Below are positions 16,105 to 26,400 of a stretch of DNA of 33,455 nt, piece after piece (position 1 is the stretch's first letter; each line of letters begins with the position of its first letter). Under the pieces are notes generated by a model. The model was not told the origin of the DNA and made no database searches. It worked only from the letters and a program-made list of their open reading frames with translations. A program made the position numbers and the translations under genes. The DNA is taken from positions 1 to 33,455 of the IMG/VR virus record IMGVR_UViG_3300028548_000278, one strand, 5' to 3'. The DNA is from a virus.

Positions 16105-18726
16105 ATGGGCATATTAGACCCGGAAATTCCTGATACTGGATATAAAGGTAGCGTACCTAAGTACACTGCCACTCGTAGGGCGGTAGATAATAGTGCCCAA
16201 GAAGCCCGTAGGCCGGGCCAAGGCGGACGCCGATACTTCAGTGACGTAGTATACTCTAATATGGACGGTGTAGATCAGGGCAACCAAATGTCTACTATGA
16301 TCCCAAGAGGGACTACTGCCTCTGCAATAGCGCAGGCGGAACGTCAAGCCGCTGGACTCGCGGACATACAAAATGCACGTTTTGCGGAGAGTGCTACACC
16401 TTCTACTACTACACCTTCTTATGGTGCAGGTAGTGGCTATCGTGGCGAACCTTCTTATGGTGCAGGTAGTGGCTATCGTGGCGAACCTTCTTACGGTGCT
16501 CCCAATAAGAACAATAGTACGTCTGGCTCCAATACGGGTGCAGGTAGTGGCTATCGTGAAGCTGGAGATACCACACCTTCTTATGGTGCAGGTAGTGGCT
16601 ATCGTGGCGAACCTTCTTACGGTGCAGGTAGTGGCTATCGTGGTGGTAGATTCGATGATGCCGATATAACTGAAGACGCCCTCGCTAGGGTAGATTTGAC
16701 CGAAGATCGCTTTGTAGATAACGACCTCCCAGAGACTCCTAGGTACGCCCAAGGCGGCCTCGCGCAGTTTGGCGCAGGTAGCGGCTATCGTGGTATACCC
16801 AAAGGCGCTGGACAAGAAGTAGTGTCCGCTAAACCCTCTTACGGTGCAGGTAGTGGCTATCGTGGTATACCCAAAGGCGCTGGACAAGAAGTAGTGTCCG
16901 CTAAACCCTCTTACGGTGCAGGTAGTGGCTATCGTGGTATACCCGGACGCACTGGACAAGAAGGCATGTTCGGTATGCGTACGGGGCCAAACGGCAATAT
17001 GCTCGCTGGTGGTAGTGGCGGTCGAGGTATCGCTGATGGTATACGTACAGGGCCAAACGGCAATATGATCGCTGGTGGTGGTAGTGGCGGTCGAGGTATC
17101 GTTGCGGATAACTTCGGTGAGATGATGCGAAGACGCAAACAAATGGAGAAGATGGAACGAGGAATGGGGGAGAGGAACACCCCAGAGAACAATAAGCGTT
17201 TAGGAGATTTACTGAGTGGTCGTGGGGGTAATACTCCTATGAACCGTCAGCGCCCCTCTGGCCCGATGCAAAACAAAGGCCGTAGAAGAATGAGTGACGG
17301 CACTGAACGAGTAGGTAGCGCCCGAAACTTTGGAGGCATTGCTGACGCACTCAAGCAATTTCGAGATGGTAGCCGTTCTCCACAAAGACAAAGCAACACT
17401 CCACCTAGAATGAGTGGTGTACCTATGCAGTTTGAGCAGCGAATGCAGGGCTTCCGAGGTTTCGCTGAAGGTGGTATTGCACAGACATCTCCGGGCCAAG
17501 GGTACTACCTAGGTGGCCCTACTGATGGCATGGCGGATGAAATAGTATCTACCATTGACGGTGAAGTAGAAGCACGTCTGAGTGACGGTGAGTACGTTAT
17601 CCCTGCTGATGTAGTAAGTCATCTCGGTAACGGTAACTCCGCTGCTGGCGCTGATAAGCTAGGCAAGATGATGGATAACGTCCGTAAAGAACGTACCGGC
17701 AATAAGAAGCAGGGCAAGAAGATCGACGCGGATAAAGTAATTAACAAGATGGCTGGCGGTATCGCACAGTTCGACGCTGGGGGGCAAGTTACCGGGCAGG
17801 AAAGCTCTTTATCCCCTTATGCTGGCGACTATGTTGTTGATATGTTGGGCAAAGGTGCAGCGGCAGCAGAAATGCCATACCAAGCCTACACAGGCCCACT
17901 TACTGCGGGGGCTAGTGACTTGCAGCAACAGTCGTTTAGTGGTGTTGGAAGTTTACAGACTCCCGGTGCTATGGGCGGGCAGGGTTATCAGGCAGGTACA
18001 TTCGACTCCGCTGCCCAACAGCAGTACATGAACCCATATCTACAAGGCTCGTTGAACCCTCAGCTAAGAGAGAATCGTCGTGAGGCGGAGATACAGCGTA
18101 TACAAGACGCAGGGCGTTTGACTAAGGCCGGTGCTTTTGGTGGTTCACGTCAAGCTATTATGGAAGCTGAAGGCGCACGTAACCTATTACAAAGCCAATC
18201 AGACATTACCGCTAGAGGCTACGATACAGCATTCCAGCAGGCGCAGAAGCAGTTTAATACCGAGCAAGATCGTGGAATGACTGCCCAAGACAAGACTAAC
18301 AAGTTCGGATTCGATGTACTAACCGCACAGCGCAATGCAGGTGACACGCAGAGAGCTATTGAAGCTGAAGGTATCACTGCGGATAAAGCGCAGTTTGACG
18401 AAGAGCGAGATTACGCTCAGAAGCAGATCCAGTTCCAGAAGTCTTTACTCGAAGGGCTACCTATTGACGCGACCTCCAACCAGATGAGTGGCGCAAGTGA
18501 CCTATCTACGATAATGGCCATACTAGGTGCGACTGGCCAACTCGGCGAAGGTCTATCGGATCTGTACAATACGTACAAACCCGGCGGTGACGATGACGAT
18601 GGCGGTTCTGACAACTTCGAGTACGAAGATTACGACGATGGCTTTGATACAGACCAAGGCAGCGATTACGTAGAAGATGAAGGCGGCGGTAACTCTGAGA
18701 TATACCGCGACCCGATGGGAATATAA
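16105..18726 (+). CDS. Large repeat-bearing virion protein, putative ejection protein
   Basis: An 873-residue protein. Residues 104-278 carry eight copies of GAGSGYR in a Gly/Ser/Tyr-rich segment, followed by two copies of RTGPNGNMxAGG. GG-[LI]-A-Q motifs occur at about 217, 456 and 551. Between them lies TIDGEVEARLSDGEYVIPAD followed by VVSHLGNGNSAAGADKLGKM, a module I associate with marine podovirus structural proteins of unknown role. The region at about 620-800 is Gln/Ala-rich and helical, with many 'QQ' and 'AQ' pairs. The C-terminus is acidic (GGDDDDGGSDNFEYEDYDDG). GGAGAGAAG precedes the ATG by a few bases. Position suggests an internal or ejected protein. Confidence 0.65.
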   Translation: MGILDPEIPDTGYKGSVPKYTATRRAVDNSAQEARRPGQGGRRYFSDVVYSNMDGVDQGNQMSTMIPRGTTASAIAQAERQAAGLADIQNARFAESATPSTTTPSYGAGSGYRGEPSYGAGSGYRGEPSYGAPNKNNSTSGSNTGAGSGYREAGDTTPSYGAGSGYRGEPSYGAGSGYRGGRFDDADITEDALARVDLTEDRFVDNDLPETPRYAQGGLAQFGAGSGYRGIPKGAGQEVVSAKPSYGAGSGYRGIPKGAGQEVVSAKPSYGAGSGYRGIPGRTGQEGMFGMRTGPNGNMLAGGSGGRGIADGIRTGPNGNMIAGGGSGGRGIVADNFGEMMRRRKQMEKMERGMGERNTPENNKRLGDLLSGRGGNTPMNRQRPSGPMQNKGRRRMSDGTERVGSARNFGGIADALKQFRDGSRSPQRQSNTPPRMSGVPMQFEQRMQGFRGFAEGGIAQTSPGQGYYLGGPTDGMADEIVSTIDGEVEARLSDGEYVIPADVVSHLGNGNSAAGADKLGKMMDNVRKERTGNKKQGKKIDADKVINKMAGGIAQFDAGGQVTGQESSLSPYAGDYVVDMLGKGAAAAEMPYQAYTGPLTAGASDLQQQSFSGVGSLQTPGAMGGQGYQAGTFDSAAQQQYMNPYLQGSLNPQLRENRREAEIQRIQDAGRLTKAGAFGGSRQAIMEAEGARNLLQSQSDITARGYDTAFQQAQKQFNTEQDRGMTAQDKTNKFGFDVLTAQRNAGDTQRAIEAEGITADKAQFDEERDYAQKQIQFQKSLLEGLPIDATSNQMSGASDLSTIMAILGATGQLGEGLSDLYNTYKPGGDDDDGGSDNFEYEDYDDGFDTDQGSDYVEDEGGGNSEIYRDPMGI
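16414..16938 (+). repeat. GAGSGYR coding repeats with perfect 72-base duplication
   Basis: Two adjacent identical 36-base units (16414-16449 and 16450-16485) and further copies at 16576 and 16612 encode PSYGAGSGYRGE/G. A 72-base unit encoding 24 residues is repeated in direct tandem without a mismatch that I can see (16792-16863 and 16864-16935), and the first nine bases of a third copy follow. The arrays stay in frame. Identity at silent positions points to recent duplication or ongoing recombination. Confidence 0.9.
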
Positions 18727-18751
18727 GTACTAACAATTTGGAGAATAAGTA

Positions 18752-20473
18752 ATGGCCTTACAGCCTTCGATAGACAAAGAAGTAAACATGCTTGCAGACA
18801 CGTATATGAAGAACCCACAGGGGCTAGAGCAGAGGCAACGTCTCGACCCCTCTATGGAACAAGCTATAGCGTTGGAACGTGTTTTGGAGCTACTAAAGGC
18901 TGAGAAGAACACTATCGACGCGCAGATGCAGACTCCCCCTAATACTATTATGGAGCAGCAGAGTGCAGAAATGCAAAGCATGGTTGGCGGAGGGCAGGAT
19001 CAATCCGTGGCTGACGTAGGCGGTGCTGCACAGGCTAAAGGTATCGCTTCCGCTATGCCACAGAGCAACCAGAATATGCCGAAAATGGCTAGTGGGGGCA
19101 AAGTGCAGAAGTTCCAGTTTGGTGGGTTGGCTGCTTATGCTGACAAAGCTGATAAGCAAACGCAGGTTAGAAACCAAGACAGTACACGAGCTAAGTTAGA
19201 GGCTAAGAAAGCTGCACTGATCGAAGGTGTTCAGAAGGGGACTATAAGTGCTACAAGAGCTAGACAAAGCGCAGCCGATATAGATGCTCAACTGCAAAAA
19301 CTTAACACTGCTATTACCGAACAAGGGGCTGGTGCTGCCACTGCACGCCGAGAAACAGCGGCGGACAACAAAAGGAAGCTACTAGCAGATTTGGGAGTTG
19401 CGCCTGAAGAAGAGGCTCCTAAAGTTGCGCCCCCCACTAAGAGCGGTATAGCCAGCGTTCCTGTAGGTACAGGTACCGTACTAAGACAAGAAGCGCCTGT
19501 TGCGCCTAAAGTTGCGCCTGTTGCGCCTAAAGTTGCACCTGTTGCGCCTAAACAAGAAGCGCCTCGGGCCTTAGGTGGAACCTCTGCGATGGACAAAATG
19601 GCCATGGATAACCTTTCCAACGCCATGGGTAGAGATTCCGCAAAAGCTGGGGATGATGCCTACGATAAGTTCCTCAAGCGCTCCGGTGCATCAGGGATTA
19701 AAACAGAGTACGACCGTATGCGGTCAGAACAGGACGTAGTAAATGAACGCTACGCCAGATCCCCTAAACAAGAAGCAAGAGACAGAGTCTTCGCGTTCTT
19801 TGCTAATGCCGGCTCGATGCAGAGTGGGGTAGCAGGGCTAAGCAAGGCAGCACTAGCAGATCAGGAGCTAGTACAGAAGCAGCAAGCACGTACTCAGACT
19901 ATGTTAGATAAAAGCCTTGCGCTGGACAAAGAGTTCCTGACGAAAAAATTAGGGTTGGACGAAAAAGCCGCCGAAAAGGCCGCACTTGTGCAGAACAATA
20001 TTGATACTCTCAAAATAACATCCGCGAACGCCTATCAGAATCTGACTAGTGACGAGCGAGAGATCGCGGAGAAAGATAAAGACCGACTACTAACTCAGGA
20101 AGAATCCCGACTGGCTCGCGTACACGACAGGCTAATGTTAGCAGTAAGCACTGACGCAAAGTACAAACTACTGACTCTCTCGGGTAAACTTGAAATCCAA
20201 AAGGAACTTTATACCTCCGCTATGGAGATAGAAAACGAGGATACTCAGTTGGCAATGCTCAAAGCCTCACTAGCTAAGCAAAAAAAGCCAGACGGGAAAA
20301 AAGCAGTGGCGCTAAGAGCCCAGATCGCGGAAAGACAGCAAGCGGTGAAAAACATGACCGCTGCGTATCTGAGGGATGCGGAAGCCGCGATTGATCGACT
20401 ATCTATAGATAGCTCTGCGGGTGGTGGTGATGATACAATGTCTGATGACTCCATGAAATTCTTTGATTTGTAA
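18752..20473 (+). CDS. Large helical virion protein, putative ejection protein
   Basis: A 573-residue protein, mostly helical and charged. The N-terminus (MALQPSIDKEVNMLADTYMK, then LDPSMEQAIALERVLELLKA) is followed by Gln/Met-rich sequence and the motif ASGGKVQKFQFGGLAAYADK near residues 113-132, which resembles motifs in the preceding protein. A Pro/Val/Ala-rich linker with a repeat lies at about 248-267. The rest (about 310-560) is long helices with many Lys, Glu and Ala, probably coiled coil. No catalytic motif is seen. GGAG about eight bases upstream supports the ATG. Its composition resembles T7 gp14/gp15-type internal proteins, but I see no direct homology. Confidence 0.6.
   Translation: MALQPSIDKEVNMLADTYMKNPQGLEQRQRLDPSMEQAIALERVLELLKAEKNTIDAQMQTPPNTIMEQQSAEMQSMVGGGQDQSVADVGGAAQAKGIASAMPQSNQNMPKMASGGKVQKFQFGGLAAYADKADKQTQVRNQDSTRAKLEAKKAALIEGVQKGTISATRARQSAADIDAQLQKLNTAITEQGAGAATARRETAADNKRKLLADLGVAPEEEAPKVAPPTKSGIASVPVGTGTVLRQEAPVAPKVAPVAPKVAPVAPKQEAPRALGGTSAMDKMAMDNLSNAMGRDSAKAGDDAYDKFLKRSGASGIKTEYDRMRSEQDVVNERYARSPKQEARDRVFAFFANAGSMQSGVAGLSKAALADQELVQKQQARTQTMLDKSLALDKEFLTKKLGLDEKAAEKAALVQNNIDTLKITSANAYQNLTSDEREIAEKDKDRLLTQEESRLARVHDRLMLAVSTDAKYKLLTLSGKLEIQKELYTSAMEIENEDTQLAMLKASLAKQKKPDGKKAVALRAQIAERQQAVKNMTAAYLRDAEAAIDRLSIDSSAGGGDDTMSDDSMKFFDL
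19493..19552 (+). repeat. 21-base APVAPKV coding repeat
   Basis: Two full units (19493-19513 and 19514-19534) and a partial third encode A-P-V-A-P-K-V. One silent change (GCA for GCG) marks the third unit. It forms a stiff Pro-rich linker in the 573-residue protein. Confidence 0.85.
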
Positions 20474-20494
20474 TAACCCGACAAGGTAATGTAA

Positions 20495-23400
20495 ATGCCC
20501 ACTATACAAGAGCTAGAGCTTGGACTCGAACGTGCAAAAGAGGCGGGAGATGAAGCAGCCGTATATGAGATTTCTTTTTTCCTAAAGAGAGCAATAAACA
20601 ATGAACAAGCCGCGCAGGCACGTCAGAGTCGAAAGCCCGAGTTAGATACGGGTCTCGATAGAGATATGGCCTACAGCGCACTAGACTATGACGAAGAGCC
20701 AATGAATGCCCTGACGGGAGGCTTGAGTCGTGGTATTGACATTATGGGCGAGGGCGTAGGCTCTGCCATTGAAGGTTTCGGTAAAGTAACCGGACTAGAA
20801 GGTGTCGAAGAGTTTGGCTCTGAGATGGTGGAAGATAACCAAGCCCAGCTAGAAGATGCGGAAAATTACGCCACAAGGCGTCAGGACGTGGAAGGTATAG
20901 GCACAGGTGCTGAATACTTCTTTGGTACCCTAGGCGAGACTCTCCCTCAGATGGCTACCGCTATCGGTGCCGGTGCATTAGCTGTTGCCGCCGCCCCTGC
21001 CGCACTTACTGTTGGTGCTGGCGCTATGATCGTTGGCGCTGTCGGTGCAGGTCTATCTCAAATCCCATTCTTTTACGGTATGAACCGCGAGCGACAGAAA
21101 GAAGCTATAGAGCGTGGAGACGGCGTTGCAGAGTTAGACGAAGGTACAGCCTTCCTCTCCGCCATACCTCAAGCGGCTATGGAAGGTATCGTCGATAGGA
21201 TGCTAGTCGGTAAGTTCTTTACCCCCAGAGTTATCCGCGAAGGTGGAGTGTTCTCTAGGGTAGTCAAAGGCGCTGGCGCAGGTGCCACAGTAGAGATACC
21301 CACCGAAGTCGGTCAGCAGATGATCGAACGAGCGCAAGCCGGACTTGACCTAGATAGCGACGAAGCAATTACTGAGTACATAGATGCAGCCGTTGCCGCA
21401 GGTATGATTGGTGGCTCTATTGGTGGTACTGCCGCAGGTGCCGGTGGACGATACCAAGCCCCCCAAGAAGAAGCTGGCGTAGACCCCGAAGGTAAGTGGG
21501 TAGCGTATACAAACGCAGATGACGGTACGTTTTCCTACTTCGATGCCGAAACCGGTGCCGCACTATTTACTGGAGTACTAGAAGGTGACCGTGCCCAAGT
21601 CGAAGCCGACATTAAAGAAGGTAAAGCTGCCGAAGCGGAGCTAGATGCTCAGACAACTCCCGAACCCGAAACTGTAACAGTAGAAGAGACTACTACCGAA
21701 GACGCTGCGACAGTGTCCGAAGCAGACATTGATGAGGTAGTTGGCACTGAAGAAGCCCCTGTAGAAGAAGCTCCTGTATTCGATGAGGACGGACAACGCG
21801 TTGAGACTACAACCGAAAGAGCTACCCCGGTAGAAGAAGTCCCTGTAGACCCAGAAGTGAAACGTCAGGCACAGGTAAAGACGTTGACCGATGCGGGTGT
21901 ACCTATAGAGATGGCGGAGAGAACTGCCGAAGAGACATTTCAACAAGATATAGACAAGGCACGAGTGGGAGAGATCGTTGCCACAGGTGCCGCTACCAAA
22001 GCACAAGCTGCACGTATTGTCAAAGAACAAAGAAAAGCAGAGGCGGAAGCCGCTAAGTTTGAAGAGGCCGCTGCCAAGGCAGGGTTCACAGAAGAGACTG
22101 TAGTAGAAGAGACTGTTGTAGAAGCTGAACCTACTGTAGAAGAGACTGTTGTAGAAGCTGAGCCTGTTGTAGAAGAGACTGTTGTAGAAGCAGAAGCTGC
22201 TACGGACGCAGACATTGACATAGATTACGATACTATTTCGTGGAACGATGATACGCAGTCTGTAGATAAGTCTTCGGGTACATCTTCTATAGTTGATATG
22301 GGCGGACGTAAGATTATTATACGTGAAATTAACGGTATGTTTATACCTTTCTACTTGAGTACTGGTAGTGGTGGTAAAAAGGGTGTACCTGCCGGTAAGT
22401 GGTACCCTTTCTTTGGAGTAGGGGCTGACGGCTGGATAAACAAAACAACAGAAGCGGAGATTAACGACTACTATAGTATGCCGGAGTTACGTCAAATAGC
22501 TCAAGGGCTTGATAATACTATTGGTGATATAAGGTCTGACGACACTATCCCTAAAGTTGGCAGGACTGGGTCTCACTTTGATAACTTTATTAATAGGGAC
22601 TTTAATCCAGTAGAAAACGATGGGAATGCTAGAGCTGGTATTGACAAAAGTATTGCTGAAGTACGACAGCGGGTAAAAGCTGTAGAAGCTGAGCCTGTAG
22701 TAGAAGCTGAGCCTGTAGTACAACCTGCGCCCGTAGTAGAAGCTGAGCCTACACTTGTAACTGCCGAAGACCTAGATGCAGTGGGTATACCAAAAGCTGC
22801 CCCCATACGTAAGCGTATCATAGGTAAGGCTAGAGAAGACCAAGGCACGATAGACCAACTAATTAAATACTCTACAAACAAAACTATTCAGGGTAAGCCT
22901 GAGTTGGTAACTGCGGTAACTGAATACGCACTTGGCCCTGTACCTGAGGTACAACCTGCGCCCGTAGTAGAAGAGACTGTAGTAGAAGAGACTGTAGTAG
23001 AAGCTGAGGTACAACCTGCACCCGAAGCTAAAGCTAAAGCCAAAGCTACTCCCATACGTACGCGTACTGTAGGTAAGCCTAGGGAAGCAGAAGCGACTCC
23101 CTCTCCGGCGCAGGTTAGCCGAGAAGAAGATGGGTCTACATTTAGAGATGTCAAAGACCCAGAGTTTAAACATAAGAACCCTGCTACTACTAGAATAGAA
23201 GAAGACAGCGATGCCACTGCCCATAAGGGTATGCAGGCAATGACTGTTCCCGAAGCTAAAGAGACCCGTACCAGCAAGAGGGCTAAGCAGGTTAGGGGTA
23301 GAGCTATATACTCTAAAGCGGGAGAGCGGATCACAGACTCTATCGACCTAGCTGCGTACGATGTAGTGAATAACGTCAACTACCAAAACTACGCAGCAAA

Positions 23401-26400
23401 AAATGCCGCAATGCCCAAGGTCTTTGAGGGAATGGGTAGCGGGACTGCTAAAGCCTACCTAGACTCCTTACGTGCCGACCCTAATATAAGTCAAAAGGTT
23501 AAGACCTATATAGATAAGGCCATGGCTAACGCACTACCGATGGAAGCGCTCCCTGTAAACGTCACGTTAGCGCAGACCACCGCCACTAGAGGAGTTAACC
23601 TCGACGCGACAACCGGTATGCGGGACGCGCTCAACGACAAGAACGAGTTTAATAGAGCTACCACCGATCCAGAAGTGGCGAAGTTAGCTGCCGAAACTGC
23701 CGCTGCTAAGAAACGCGCCAAAGAAGTCAAAGCCGCTAACAAAGCAGGTAAAGCGTTAGTTGGAGCTAGGAATAAAGAACTACAGAAAGCGGAAGCTGAC
23801 TTAGCTAAGGCTAAAGCTGAGGGTGATGCACCTGCTGTTAGACGTATCGAAGAGAAGATAGACGCACAGCGTTCACAGGCCAAGCGAGAAGAGGACGAGG
23901 CAGTGAACGTTGCTGCTGAAGAATACGTAGATGTAGATATGTATGATGATCTGTCTACGCTGGACTTCAGCCTACCTGCGGACTCTGCGGTAAACCTAGA
24001 CGTACCACTGCACCCCGTTGCTAAGGGACTACTCGCCAGAGGGGATCTAAAAGGTGCATTAGAGTTACTACGTAATACTACAAACAGCGTACACGTACGT
24101 GACCTCACTACTGCGTTCCTAGACAACGTAGGTACCACCAAGATTGAGGTAGTAGGCGACCTTAAAAATTCTAATGGGGAAAAAGCTAACGGCTTGTTCG
24201 ACCCAAAAACAAATACAATCAAGCTAGACGCGGAGACTGGTATCAATACCCACGTGTTACTACATGAGATGGGCCACGTGGTTACGGCTGAAGCTCTGAG
24301 TAAACCTTCGCATCCCGCTACCAAAAAGTTACAGGCTATCTTTAAAGAGGTAGTCCCACGCCTAGGTACCGTCAGAGGCGCAGCTAACCTAGACGAGTTT
24401 GTAGCAGAGGTACAGGGCAACGTAGAGTTCCGCCAAGAGTTGGCGCTAATCCACCTGAAGGGTAACCCTGCCAGTGTGTTGCAGCAGGTGAACAATATCC
24501 TAGCTAACATCTGGCGTAGGCTAATGGGCAAACCTACCCAGTCATTGGAGTCAGACATATCCGCACTACAATCGGCTGACAACATTATCTACGGTATCAT
24601 GTCTCCCGCACCTGATTCTAGGTATGCAGGGGAACTCCTCCACGCCGCAGCCTCTACGGTAGTAGCTAACCAGAACGCACTACAGGCAGGAACGAGAGAG
24701 GCTGGGGGGATGAAGGACTGGGTGCTTAACGGCTTCTCTAACTTCTTCCCGTGGGCAAAACCTAAGTCCAAAAAATATATGATGTCCGTGCTAGATATGG
24801 ACACTATGGTAGAAATATCCAAGTACGAAGGGTACCAAGTAGGGTACACCGTGCCGAGTGGTAAGCGCGTAATACAGTCTTTCCCTACTAAAGCGGAGCG
24901 CAATGCCCGTGTAATTGAGCTAAAGGTTAACCCCTCTATAGACAGCGGCATGATAAGAATCCCAATGAAGGGACTTGAAGGCGAGAGCATGAACGTCGAG
25001 GGAGTCGAGGAGGTACGCAAGTTACTAGACGAGCAGAATGGCGCGCTAAAGAACGCTAACGATGATACTAAAGCGCAGCTTGCGGTACTAAATAAGTGGA
25101 AAGCACAGGCTACCCCCGCACAACTTGCGGCACTAGAAATGATTGCCCCAGAGTCCACCCTAGCACGTGTTGACCCTAACGATCCGGTCACGGCATATAG
25201 CCAGTGGCACATGGCATACAGAGTCGGAGATGCTATGGAGCGTAGGAGCTTCAACAGTCAGGCCAACCGGGATGCGGCGGTAAAACAATACAACGCAAAC
25301 AACCCTGAGTACAAAGCTAAGAAGGATGGCGCTCCTAATCCCGAGCAAGTAAAAGCGTGGAACGCTATGCGGCCTTCGTGGAACGCGTTAGGTAAAGACG
25401 GGCGAGCGATATACAACAACATTGTTCAGGTCTACCAAAACAAGCATAGAGAATTGTATGATGCTGCGGTAAACAACTACGACACTATAGACGGGCTAAA
25501 CGACGATACACGCAAGACTCTGAAAGATGAGTTGTTTGAGCGTATGTACGGAGAAGAAGGTATCAGACCATACTTGCCGTTAGTACGTAAAGGCGACCAC
25601 TGGCTACGTTATGACATCCCAAACCCTGACAACGCAAAACTAAAGATAGAAGTAGTAGAAGCGTTTGGTAGTATCAAGCAGCGAAATGACGCTAAGGCGG
25701 AGGTTATAGCTAACTCCCCTAGTGGCTTTGATCCCGGCATAAACGAGTTCAACCAAATTACTCCTACATCTTTTGATCGTGCGCCCCCTGCTTCCTTTGT
25801 TAAGAAGACCATGGACGCCATCAACGATTCCACTGCCAACGACAAAGACAAGTCTGCGCTACAGACACAGATAATGCGTGTGTACATTCAGACACTACCG
25901 GAAACTTCGGCAGCCCGATCCCGCCTCAAGCGTAAGGGCACTTTGGGATTCATTAAAGACCCTATCGTGGCTATGGAAGAGAGACTGTATGCCATAACCA
26001 GAGAGACAGCTAAACTAACTACTAGCCGTAACTTAATGGCAGCGGGGGCTAAGATGCGGGAGAAATACAAACCCGGCCCAGACAGCCCCGTAACAGAAAA
26101 CCAACAGCTAATAGTTAACGAAGTACTAGACCGCATCAACTTCGCGGTTAACCCTCCGGCAGATGGTGTTGCTCGTACTCTAAATAGGGTAGCGTTTAAC
26201 TTCACCATCGGACTTAACGCCTCATCTGCATTGGTCAACACGACTCAGATCCCTCTGTTCGTACTCCCCCAATTTGCGGGTGTTTACGGTTATGGTAAAA
26301 CTCTGGCCGCTTTAAGTAAGGCTTCTAAGTTGTACTTCGGTAGTGGTACCGTCAAGCGAAGGAGACTTATGGCGCAGCTAGATGGAGAGAGCTATGCAGA

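Noticed and set aside
16414-16938. CRISPR array or diversity-generating variable repeat
   Set aside because: Repeats are in frame, adjacent, coding and without unique spacers. No cas gene or reverse transcriptase is present.
16114-17142. A 342-residue open frame on the minus strand
   Set aside because: It lies opposite the GAGSGYR repeat gene. Its repeated Thr/Ile-rich sequence simply mirrors the repeats, and it has no credible start context or recognisable motif.
23506-24585. A 359-residue open frame on the minus strand inside the giant gene
   Set aside because: Ser/Ala/Leu-rich shadow of codon usage on the opposite strand, which crosses the coding sequence of the HExxH motif. No ribosome site or neighbour supports it.
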